This document shows positions 25,083 through 33,802 of a stretch of 64,000 nt of DNA, one piece after another. A program made the translations under genes and the position numbers. Origin of the DNA: Bedellia somnulentella (taxonomy: Eukaryota > Arthropoda > Insecta > Lepidoptera > Bedelliidae); contig CAUYWD010000148.1 in the NCBI GenBank assembly GCA_963576735.1, positions 1 through 64,000 of the forward strand, given 5' to 3'. The notes beneath the pieces were generated by a model that saw only the letters and a program-made list of their open reading frames with translations, had not been told where the DNA came from and did no database searches. Positions within the stretch are counted from its first letter, which is position 1, and every line of letters begins with the position of its first letter.

Positions 25083-26405
25083 CTAATGACGTGCGCCGCG
25101 GCGGCGGACCCTTCTGCGGTTCGGGTCCGCCAACTCTCTATCTCTTTCCGCTGCCTCCTTCGCGAGCATGACTGTCTCGCAGAAGGAAGCCATTGCTGCC
25201 CACGCAGACGGTCTTTCGACCATGGCCGCCACCACGGCCCGCAACGACAAATCCGGGCCGATCTCCGCTTGGAGGATCGCCCTCTCTCGAGACCAGGCCG
25301 GGCACACTTCAAGTGTGTGCTCGGCCGTGTCCTCTGGGCACGCCAAGCAGTGGTGACATCGGGCACACTGCTCCCTGCCCAGCCTCCACAGGTACCTTCC
25401 AAAGCAGCCATGCCCTGTCAGCACCTGTGTAAGCCGAAAGCTGAGAGCTCCGTGTTCCCGCTGCAACCACCGCTCGAAGACGGGGAGAATCGCCTCCACC
25501 GTCCTGTGCCCGGCGCTCGGCTCACCCAGCCTAAGCGCCCAAGCCTCGAGGGCGACTGCCTCTACCTCCAAGCGGTAGGCAGCCGTCTCCGTCTGCGTGG
25601 GCCAGTGGCCCTGAGCCCGCCGTTCCTTCCGCCAGTGGAACGTCGACGCGAGGACTCTCGCGTCTAGGTCCCACGGCATTGACCCCGCCAATAAGCAGGC
25701 AGCCTCGCGAGAGATTGTGCGGTAGCCTCTCGACACCCTGGTCGCAATGAGCCTTTGCGGCGCATGAAGCAGCGCCGCGTTCGGCCCATTCAGGGTGTCA
25801 GCCCATATCGGGGAGCCGTACATGGCCATCGACCGCACGACCCCCGCATATAGCTGCCTGCAGCCAGACCTGGGGCCCCCCAGGTTTGGCAGCAGCTTAC
25901 AGAGCGCCGCTGCTGCCACTATCAGTCTCGGCCCCAGGCGCTCGAAGTGGGCGCGGAAGGTCCAACGGCCGTCGAGAATCAATCCGAGGTACTGCAGAGT
26001 TGTCTCGACGGCAATCCTTACCCCACCCACAACAATGGCGGAGTCTACCGGCGGGCGATTCCGGGCCCCGTGAAACCACAGGGCCTGGGATTTGTTCAGG
26101 GCCACTTCAAGGCCCAACAACTTAATGCGGTGCACCACCTGGGCCACGCCAGCCGTAGCCCGGATGGCGGCCTCTCTGAACGTCTTTCCTCGGGTCGTTA
26201 CCAGGGTGTCATCAGCGTAGCATACCACTTGAACACCCGGGATGAAGGCGCCGCGCAACACCCAATCGTAGCCAATGTTCCACAGAAGCGGTCCGAGGAC
26301 CGACCCCTGCGGAACACCGCAAGACATACTACGGCGGCACCAACCCTCCCGACCCGGATACGTAATTTGCCGGTTCGAGAGGTACGACCCGAGAATATCC
26401 CTCAA
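25083..26405 (-). pseudogene. ORF2: S6 ORF2 fragment (late RT and C-terminus)
   Basis: Open frame of 441 codons beginning inside the RT domain at the equivalent of LREILESYLSNR and continuing through CGVPQGSVLGPLLWN, YADD, thumb, the CHHC...HTLEVC knuckle and the basic tail ending RRRGARH. The endonuclease and the finger part of the RT are missing, and there is no ATG at the 5' edge (first codon is TTG). It cannot give an active enzyme. No internal stop or frameshift is seen, so the insertion is probably young. Confidence 0.9.
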
Positions 26406-26475
26406 AACCTAACCTAACCTAACCTAACCTAACCTAACCTAACCTAACCTAACCTAACCTAACCTAACCTAACCT
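26406..26475 (-). repeat. Telomeric tract T7, (TTAGG)14
   Basis: Fourteen perfect units between S6 and S7. Confidence 0.98.
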
Positions 26476-26498
26476 TTTTTTTTTTTTTTTTTTTTTTT

Positions 26499-26891
26499 AC
26501 GTGGGGAAATCCTCATGGATTCCCCGCCGCATGAGGGTGCGACGGGGATATGTCAGACTTCTACTGACTAAAACCCCACGGGTGGCCATCTCAGGTGCAT
26601 TTTGTGCGGGACCAACGGGGAACACCCGAGGAAGACTACCGTCGGTCCCGCGCACCACGCCTAACGGCGCACATCTCGGGAGGGGTAAGATAAAGCCCCT
26701 CCTTTTTGCCCTCTTCTTCTTCGGAGACTCAAAGCCACCACCTTGAGCCTCCGCCATTCTCGAGGCAGGTTTTGATGGGCACCCAGAAGCCCTCACTCTG
26801 AGCACCCCCTGCCTCTGAAACCCCGCTAGGCAGATTCGTGACTACACTAACGGGGCTTCGCGTCCGAATGGACGCACCAGGAGCCGCAGTG
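26499..26891 (-). other. S7 3' UTR
   Basis: 393 nt, no gene. Close to the S2/S4 3' UTR with the same terminal fold. Confidence 0.65.
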
Positions 26892-29800
26892 CTAGTGTCG
26901 AACACCGCGGCGGCGGACCCTTCTCCGAGCTGGGTCCGCAATCTCCCTCTCTCTCTCGGCGGCCTCCTTCGCAAGCATAACAGTCTCGCAGAAGGAGGCC
27001 ACCGCAGCCCACGCAGAAGTGTTATCGACCATGGCCGCCACAACGGCCCCTAACGACAAATCGGGGCCGATCTCTGCTTGGAGAATCGCCCTCTCGCGAG
27101 ACCAAGCCGGGCACACCTCCAAGGTGTGCTGAGCCGTGTCCTCCGGACACACCGCGCAGTGATGGCAACGGGCAGACTGCTCCCTGCCCAGCCTCCACAG
27201 ATACCTACCAAAGCAGCCGTGCCCTGTCAGTATCTGCGTAAGCCGGAAGCTGAGAGTTCCGTGTCCCCGCTGCAACCACCGCTCGAAGACGGGGAGAATT
27301 GCCTCCACCGTCCTATGCCCGGCGCTAGGCACAGCAAGCCTTAGCGCCCAAGCCTCGCGGGCAGCCGTCTCTACCTCCAAGCGGTAGGCAGCCGTCTCCC
27401 TCTGCGTGGGCCAGTGACCCTGAGCCCGCCGTTCCTTCCGCCAGTGGAACGTCGACGCGAGGACTTTCGCGTCTAGGTCCCACGGCATAGACCCCGCCAT
27501 TAAGCAGGCAGCCTCACGAGCGACTGTTCGATAGCCTCTCGACACCCTGGTGGCCATGAGCCTTTGCGGCGCATGTAGAAGCGCCGCGTTTGGCCCATCC
27601 AGGGTGTCCGCCCAGATTGGGGAGCCGTACATGGCCATCGACCGCACGACTCCCATGTAAAGCTGCCTGCATCCTGACCTGGGGCCCCCCAGGTTTGGCA
27701 ACAACTTGCATAGTGCCGCTGCTGCTACTATCAATCTTGGCCCCAGGCGCTCGAAGTGGGCGCGAAAGGTCCAACGGCCGTCGAGAATGAGACCCAAATA
27801 ATGAAGTGTTGTCTCGACGGCAATCCTAACGCCACCCACTACAATGGCGGAGTCCACCGGCGGGCGGTTCCGAGGCCCGTGGAACCACATGGCCTCGGAT
27901 TTATTTAGGGCCACTTCTAAGCCCAACAGCTTGATGCGGTGCACCACTTGGGCCACGCCAGCCGTGGCCCGGATGGCGGCCTCTCGAAACGTTTTCCCCC
28001 GAGCCGTAACTAGGGTGTCATCGGCGTAACAGACAACTTTAACACCCCAGAGCGTGGCGCCGCGCAGGACCCAATCGTACCCGATGTTCCACAGAAGCGG
28101 ACCCAATACCGACCCCTGCGGAACACCGCAAGTAACTTCGCGACGGCACCACCCCTCCCGACCCGGATATGTTATTTGCCGGTTCGAGAGGTACGACTCG
28201 AGAACTTCCCTCAGGTAGGGAGGCACCTGATGATATATGAGTGCCTCCCTTATACACGAATAGGGCAAGGTGTTGAAGGCATTCTTTATGTCCAAAGAGG
28301 TTGCCAGCACCACCTCGCCCTGAGAGACCGCCTCGTCCGCTATATCGCGGACGCATTGCACCGCATCAATCGCTGAGCGGCAGCCGCGGAAGCCGAATTG
28401 CTGGTCCGATAAGTTCGGACCAGTCTCCTCCAAATGCCCGACGATGCGGGAAGACACTATCCGCTCCAAAAGTTTCCCCACCTCATCGAGCAGAACGATA
28501 GGCCGGAACGCCGATGGCTCAATTGAGTCGGCGGGGCGCCCCTCCTTGCGTAGTAACACCAATTTACCCGTTCTCCAAGGCTCAGGAAACACTCTTCTTT
28601 CCAGGCACAGGGAGAACAGGTTACATAGCCTTTCAGAAAGGAAGGGCTTCAGCGCCACCACCCAGGCCTGGCCCGGGATACCGTCTAACCCCGGAGCAGT
28701 CTTTTTTGCCTGGAGGCGCTTTACTGCCACCGCCAACTCTGGCTCGGTGACCTCCGGCACTACCTCGTCGGCCTCCGCAGCAGCTAAATATCCACCCATA
28801 ACTGGGGCGGGATGTTCCGCTCTCACCGGGAACAGGGCCGCGACCACGTTTTCCACGACCGTTGGCTGGAGACTACTTGTCAAGGGGGGCGCCCAGGGAC
28901 GAAGTCTTTGTCTCGCCAGCCTGTATGGGCGCCCCCATGGATCGTCGTTAAGTGACTCCAGCATTTCCTTCCTAGAGGCAATTTTAGCCCCAAATACTGC
29001 GTCTTTTAGGGCACGCTTTGCCTCGCGAAGCCGGTCGTAGAGACGGTCCTCCTCGGCCTGATCCCGGTGAGCCCTTCTTCTATGCCGGGTGTACCGGCGC
29101 TTCGCCGCGATGCACGCTACGCGCAACTGCGCGATGTCAGCGTTCCACCAGTACACACTTCGTCTCGGAGCCGCAGGGCCCGCACGGGGCATCGATGCGT
29201 CGCAGATCTCTGTGAGGGCATCACGAAACCACGTCACCTCCTCGCTCAAATCGGCGACCCGTCCTGGACTTCCAGCCCATGACTGGACTATTGCAGCTTC
29301 GGTCATGAGCTCTTTGTCCAGTTTACTGAGGGCCCATCTTGGTCCCCCATTTGTCGACGGGCCGCGTGACGCGGCGGCCTGACGGGCCGTGGAGACATCG
29401 AAACGGATATAACGATGATCCGAGTGTGTCTCCACATCCGTGATTACCCTCCAGCCCTTAATCAGGGCCCAGAGGTCGGGAGTAGCAAAAGTCAGATCGA
29501 CGATTGAACTCCCGTTGCGACGCACACACGTGGGTGTCGTTCCCCTATTGGCGATGGACAAACCTAGCGCTGTCGCCCATTCTACAACAGCGTCGCCGAA
29601 TGCGTTTGCATCAGTTGCCGGGGATCCCCAAGCGACTGACTTCGCATTAAAATCCCCAGCGATTAGCACCCGACGTGGACGACTACGGAGAGCTACTGTC
29701 TCCATCTCACCTAGCAGGACCTCGAGGTCAGCAAGCGGACGGTTCGGGGAGAAGTACATCGATATTATGACTTCCTCGCCCACCGAAGCCGCAACAAATC

Positions 29801-30020
29801 CGTGACCTCGAGTCACATCGCTGAAAGACAAGCCAGCAACACCCGAAATGCAGATGGCCGCCAAGTTGTCCAAGTCCGACACCCACTTATCTCCCGACGG
29901 AACGAAGTACGGCTCCGAGACGATGCCAACCCTTATGGACCACTCCGCCATGCTCTGCAGGAAGAGATCCTGAGCGCAGGCACAGTGGTTCAGATTTGTT
30001 TGGAGAAACCGGATGGCCAT
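26892..30020 (-). CDS. ORF2: S7 ORF2, endonuclease-reverse transcriptase (1042 aa)
   Basis: Complete enzyme of the S4 subfamily. The endonuclease motifs LNHC, SEPY, GDFNAKS and SDHRYI are at the same positions as in S4; RT motifs APGLDGIPG, FGFRGCRS, CGVPQGSVLGPL and YADD are present; C-terminal CX2CX9HX4C and Arg-rich tail intact. The ATG at 30020 overlaps the ORF1 TAA (single UAAUG). Expected to nick the CCTAA strand between T and A and prime cDNA synthesis there, judged from the CCT^AACC insertion phase. It differs from S4 mostly in the endonuclease half, while the RT half is nearly identical, another hint of recombination. Confidence 0.95.
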   Translation of the reverse strand: MAIRFLQTNLNHCACAQDLFLQSMAEWSIRVGIVSEPYFVPSGDKWVSDLDNLAAICISGVAGLSFSDVTRGHGFVAASVGEEVIISMYFSPNRPLADLEVLLGEMETVALRSRPRRVLIAGDFNAKSVAWGSPATDANAFGDAVVEWATALGLSIANRGTTPTCVRRNGSSIVDLTFATPDLWALIKGWRVITDVETHSDHRYIRFDVSTARQAAASRGPSTNGGPRWALSKLDKELMTEAAIVQSWAGSPGRVADLSEEVTWFRDALTEICDASMPRAGPAAPRRSVYWWNADIAQLRVACIAAKRRYTRHRRRAHRDQAEEDRLYDRLREAKRALKDAVFGAKIASRKEMLESLNDDPWGRPYRLARQRLRPWAPPLTSSLQPTVVENVVAALFPVRAEHPAPVMGGYLAAAEADEVVPEVTEPELAVAVKRLQAKKTAPGLDGIPGQAWVVALKPFLSERLCNLFSLCLERRVFPEPWRTGKLVLLRKEGRPADSIEPSAFRPIVLLDEVGKLLERIVSSRIVGHLEETGPNLSDQQFGFRGCRSAIDAVQCVRDIADEAVSQGEVVLATSLDIKNAFNTLPYSCIREALIYHQVPPYLREVLESYLSNRQITYPGREGWCRREVTCGVPQGSVLGPLLWNIGYDWVLRGATLWGVKVVCYADDTLVTARGKTFREAAIRATAGVAQVVHRIKLLGLEVALNKSEAMWFHGPRNRPPVDSAIVVGGVRIAVETTLHYLGLILDGRWTFRAHFERLGPRLIVAAAALCKLLPNLGGPRSGCRQLYMGVVRSMAMYGSPIWADTLDGPNAALLHAPQRLMATRVSRGYRTVAREAACLMAGSMPWDLDAKVLASTFHWRKERRAQGHWPTQRETAAYRLEVETAAREAWALRLAVPSAGHRTVEAILPVFERWLQRGHGTLSFRLTQILTGHGCFGRYLWRLGREQSARCHHCAVCPEDTAQHTLEVCPAWSRERAILQAEIGPDLSLGAVVAAMVDNTSAWAAVASFCETVMLAKEAAEREREIADPARRRVRRRGVRH

Positions 30021-32173
30021 TAATTCACAGCCATTGGTTCCTCCTCACGACCGCAAACTGGATGTTCCGCTATATTTGGCATATCCTTTGCTGGCGCAGC
30101 TTTTCTGCCCCTCTTTGTCTCCTTGTTGGCCATACAGGTTTTAGCTCCCACTGTATGGTCAAACCTCTTATTTTTTGCCTTACAGACAGGACAGCAAGGT
30201 TTTCCGACGCAGTCTACAGCTTTGTGGCCTGGCAGACCACAGCGGTAGCAAATATCACTGCGGTCTACTGTGGACTCACACTGCGCTCGGACATGGCCTA
30301 CTTCGAGGCACTTAAAACATCGCAGCACTCTTTTTTGTAAGTGCTGCACCCGACAGAGACCCCATCCTATAGGTATTTGCCCCGTCTGTAGGAGCAGTTT
30401 TGCGGACAACAAAGGTACCCGGATATGGACGGAAGAATTTCCCCAAGGTCCCTCAGTGATTCGGCCTACTTTTATATTCACCGGCTCGCATTTACCCTTA
30501 TCCGCAACGACGCTTATTATTTCATCGGTCGTTACCGATTCGTCTAGACCAACTAAACGGATGTCTTCCATTTTTATTGGCCTAGACACTTTGACCGGCT
30601 CCAGGGCAAAGATTTCTTTCAACTTTCCGGCAAGAATATCGGCTTTTTCTGAGGATTTCTCCCCAGAAACTTCAAATTTTCTGGCCCCCGTCAGAGCCGT
30701 ACGGATTCTGACTGGCCCGATTCCCAAGACAGTAGTATTTATTCTACTTCTGGCCTCCTGTAACACTTTAGAGTAAGATACCCCATTTTCAGTTGCATCC
30801 TCATTAAGTGTTAAAATCACAGCGGCTGAGCGGGGCACCTTTAGCTTCTTAGCCGTCTGTTTTGCGGGCTGTTTACCCCCTCCCGCCCCTTTATTTTGGG
30901 GTTTCTCGGAGCCACCTGCCTTCGGTTTGGATTTCCCCCGGCGAACAACCGTAGCCCACGTCTCCCCAGGGGGAGTTGTTGACGTGCTCGGCATTGGTTG
31001 AGTCCGAGACACGTGAGAGTCAGTCTTCTCGGAAGCTTGAGCCACTGATTTGGGTTGTGATTGTGGAAGGGGCGGAGCGCTCTTTTTTCCCCTTCCTTTG
31101 CCCTTGACCTGCTTCGGCTCTTTAGAAACTGGAGCGGGTTGAACCTTGGAAGTAATGGAATCTTTCTTCCCGGCTACTCTGTCTGCTGCTAGAGGGGGCC
31201 TAAGGCGTTTCTCTGGCAGGAGGCGTTCCTCCAGTGCCTCTAACCTAGCATTCATCATGGTCCCGACTTGGACCATGATTGACCTAGCTAGGTTCTCGCC
31301 TATCTCTGTATTTGAGCCACCACTTCTAACTTCCACCTGCAGATCTTGAAGCTCCTTCCTGAGTGCTGCTTGCTCCTGTTGCATGCTCTCATTATTCGCC
31401 TTCATTGAGAGAAGCTCATTCTTAAGACGAGTATTTTCTTGCTGGAGTCTGACGGTTTCATCAGACGATGACCTCTCCAGCATGGCCTCAGAGGAATCCT
31501 TTATAGAGGTAGCCGCATTACGCAACACCCTCACAAATGTGCCCTTCAGGGATTTCGACTTGTTGGCTTCATTTAGGATGGCTTCAATATCCTTCTGTAC
31601 CGTACTCATTAAGTCATTAGCGCTCTTCTCAGATGACGGAATGGGATTTTCTAGAGCCTGTGCTCGTTTCTTCTCCTGCAAAGAGTTATATCTCTCCATC
31701 CTTTCCGTCAACTCATCAGCTTCCTGCCGCATAAAATCCTCGCGTTTCGCTGCAGCAGCCAGTTCCCGCGCTTTGCCGATGCCCACGTATTGGCCGGTTG
31801 TGGGTGGCCTGCCCCGCCCTCTCTTCGCCGGAGCTTTAAGTGAGGTTTTCGTCTTCCCTCTTTCTTTTTCTACGTCTGAGTCGGATGAAACTGACTCAGA
31901 TCCGCCAAATGTTCTTTTGCGTTGGGAACCCGTAGGTGACCCGACGCCAAAGATACCACCCTCTTGCACCGTAGAGGTATATGAGCTGTCGCTCATTGAC
32001 TCTACGGCTGTGTCGCTTAGTTCGAAGTCCTTAGTGAGATCGCAATAGTCGTTGTTTTGGCATTTTTTGCCCCCCCCAGAATACGCGGGGGCGCCTTCCG
32101 CGGGTGCGGAAGGGTGGGATTCCCCCTTTCGGGGACCCACCTGGGTAAATCTCTTAAAAAGTGCCTGTTCCAT
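30020..32173 (-). CDS. ORF1: S7 ORF1, gag-like protein (717 aa)
   Basis: Gag-like protein. Type 1 N-terminus (FTQVGPRKGESHPSAPAEG, YSGGG), Ser/Asp-rich stretch, AT-hook-like KRGRGRPP followed by YVGIGKARELAA, coiled coil (VRLQQENTRLKNELLSMK region), KGKGRGKK basic run, gag core (KVPRSAAVILTL) and three zinc knuckles (CFKC, CYRC, CCPVC). The stop TAA overlaps the ORF2 ATG. Start at 32173, just after H1. Its partner ORF2 is of another subfamily than S1/S5 ORF2, although the ORF1 core resembles theirs, so S7 may be a mosaic. Confidence 0.93.
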   Translation of the reverse strand: MEQALFKRFTQVGPRKGESHPSAPAEGAPAYSGGGKKCQNNDYCDLTKDFELSDTAVESMSDSSYTSTVQEGGIFGVGSPTGSQRKRTFGGSESVSSDSDVEKERGKTKTSLKAPAKRGRGRPPTTGQYVGIGKARELAAAAKREDFMRQEADELTERMERYNSLQEKKRAQALENPIPSSEKSANDLMSTVQKDIEAILNEANKSKSLKGTFVRVLRNAATSIKDSSEAMLERSSSDETVRLQQENTRLKNELLSMKANNESMQQEQAALRKELQDLQVEVRSGGSNTEIGENLARSIMVQVGTMMNARLEALEERLLPEKRLRPPLAADRVAGKKDSITSKVQPAPVSKEPKQVKGKGRGKKSAPPLPQSQPKSVAQASEKTDSHVSRTQPMPSTSTTPPGETWATVVRRGKSKPKAGGSEKPQNKGAGGGKQPAKQTAKKLKVPRSAAVILTLNEDATENGVSYSKVLQEARSRINTTVLGIGPVRIRTALTGARKFEVSGEKSSEKADILAGKLKEIFALEPVKVSRPIKMEDIRLVGLDESVTTDEIISVVADKGKCEPVNIKVGRITEGPWGNSSVHIRVPLLSAKLLLQTGQIPIGWGLCRVQHLQKRVLRCFKCLEVGHVRAQCESTVDRSDICYRCGLPGHKAVDCVGKPCCPVCKAKNKRFDHTVGAKTCMANKETKRGRKAAPAKDMPNIAEHPVCGREEEPMAVN

Positions 32174-32207
32174 TATTGGTTTTGGTAGGCTTTACCCTCG
32201 GCCTACC
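32069..32207 (-). promoter_or_regulatory. S7 hairpin array across ORF1 start
   Basis: H1 32184-32207, H3 CCTTCCGC/GCGGAAGG with loop GGGT, YSGG hairpin from 32069. Same order and spacing as S1. Confidence 0.72.
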
Positions 32208-32659
32208 ATCGAGCTAAACCCCCCACCCCTGCGCTTGGCACTGGACTCCCTCCAGACATTCATCCCCTCGGCACGCTGACCTTGGGATTAGGGTAATTTT
32301 TTATAGAGGTTTTCTTCCTCGCAGCCCAGACCTCAGTGGCCTGAGCCCCCGTTCCCACCGAAGTAGACTTACGGTTTGGCCGGCAGTATCATGAAGACAC
32401 TGCCGCCCCGCAAAGACAGAACCTGGCCGACCGATGCGACACAGACGCCAGGTTCTAACACCCGCCTCAGCCGCCCAATATGGACAAACGCTGGGGCTAA
32501 GCCGTGCACATCGGAATGTGCCACGACTTCCCGTCCGCTTACTGCTCGCTCTGGAAGCAGAGGAGAGAAGCGGACTCTTGGTACATTAGCTTCACCCCGG
32601 ACTGGATTGCCCGAGGCTACTGAGCCCCCACGCCACGACAAGGCTGTACCGTGTGGGGG
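32174..32659 (-). other. S7 5' UTR
   Basis: 486 nt, no gene. Layout as S4: only the second CAGCCGCCC module is kept, with the GTCCGCTT/AAGCGGAC hairpin and the 5'-terminal stems. Confidence 0.68.
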
Positions 32660-32689
32660 AACCTAACCTAACCTAACCTAACCTAACCT
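32660..32689 (-). repeat. Telomeric tract T8, (TTAGG)6
   Basis: Six units between S7 and N2. Confidence 0.97.
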
Positions 32690-33338
32690 TTTTTTTTTTT
32701 TTTTTTTTCGTGGGGAAATCCTCATGGATCCGACGTCACCCGGCGGGGTGACGAAGGTATGTCGGACTCTTACCGACTAAAACCCCACGGTGGCCACCTA
32801 TGGTACACATGTGTGGAGTCCGTGGCAACTTTACCGTAGGTAACATCCACAGACTCCACGCACCTGCTGCAAAAAGCAGCCCATCTCGGGGGACTTAAAG
32901 TCCCCACTCCTCCTTGTGCTTCCTCAGCACTGCAGGCGTTTGGGCCACAAGTTCCAAACGCCCACCCCCTCGAGGTTCTCCTTGCGGAGTAGCAGACTGC
33001 AACCCGCCGGTCGCAGCCCACCACCTCACGGATTTTTTAACGAGGTTTTGTCCTCGGATTTTTGCGGAAGGTTTACTCCTCTTCCGATTTTTTATAGAGG
33101 TTTACTCCTCGCGGTCAAGCCTACGCCGCGGCAAGACCCTCGGCCCGGGAAGTGCAAGACTGCCAGGGTTACGAGTTCTCTTAATTTTTTAACGAGGTTT
33201 TCTCCTCACCCAGTCCGCTTACTGCTCACTCTGAAAACAGAGGAGAGAAGCGGACCCTTGGTGCATTGGCTTCACCCCGGGTGACCAGCCCGGGGCTACT
33301 GAGCCCCCACGCCACGACAAGGCTGCACCGTGTGGGGG
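32690..33338 (-). mobile_element. N2: second copy of the non-autonomous element
   Basis: A 19-nt poly(T) and a 630-bp body differing from N1 by only a few substitutions and a one-base indel in a C run. Same ends, same four GAGG/CCTC modules, same canonical insertion phase. A different tail length and separate flanks indicate an independent insertion, although unequal exchange cannot be excluded. Confidence 0.86.
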
Positions 33339-33398
33339 AACCTAACCTAACCTAACCTAACCTAACCTAACCTAACCTAACCTAACCTAACCTAACCT
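33339..33398 (-). repeat. Telomeric tract T9, (TTAGG)12
   Basis: Twelve perfect units between N2 and S8. Confidence 0.98.
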
Positions 33399-33416
33399 TT
33401 TTTTTTTTTTTTTTTT

Positions 33417-33802
33417 ACGTGGGGAAATCCTCATGGATTCCCCGCCGCTGGGGGGGAGCGACGGGGATATGTCAGACTCCTACTGACTAAAACCCCACGG
33501 TGGTCCTTCTTGGTGCACAATGGTCGGGGTCCCTGGCCTCTGTTACCGGAGGTAATTTACCACGGACCCCTCGCACCTATGCCTCTCGGCATTCCTTCCA
33601 CGGGGGGGAACAGAACCCCCCCCCACTACCAACAGCTAGTAACGGACGCTCAGAACCACTGAAGCGTCCGTCCTTCTTGGCAGGGTGGCTAGCGCGCAAA
33701 TAGCCCCCCTTTGCGCGCCTCCTGCCGTGGAGCCCCACTTTCAGCGTCGCACGCCATATGGGGGCTCCGTGGTCTTAGAAGACCCTACCAATGGCCGCGG
33801 CG
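33417..33802 (-). other. S8 3' UTR
   Basis: 386 nt, no gene. Terminal hairpin GTCAG/CTGAC with loop ACTCCTA. A C run here is one base longer than in S9. Confidence 0.65.

Larger units (their letters stand above)
24686..26405 (-). mobile_element. S6: 5'-truncated SART-like element
   Basis: A 21-nt poly(A), 3' UTR and the C-terminal 441 codons of ORF2, ending at 26405 against AACCT. Its 3' end reads GTCGTGGGG instead of ACGTGGGG, and its sequence is a distinct variant near S2/S4/S7, so its full-length source is not in the window. Confidence 0.92.
26476..32659 (-). mobile_element. S7: full-length SART-like element, both ORFs open
   Basis: A 23-nt poly(A), 3' UTR, intact ORF2 and ORF1, 5' UTR. 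Body 6161 bp. ORF2 is of the S2/S4 subfamily (NHCACAQDLF) while ORF1 resembles S1/S5. Confidence 0.94.
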
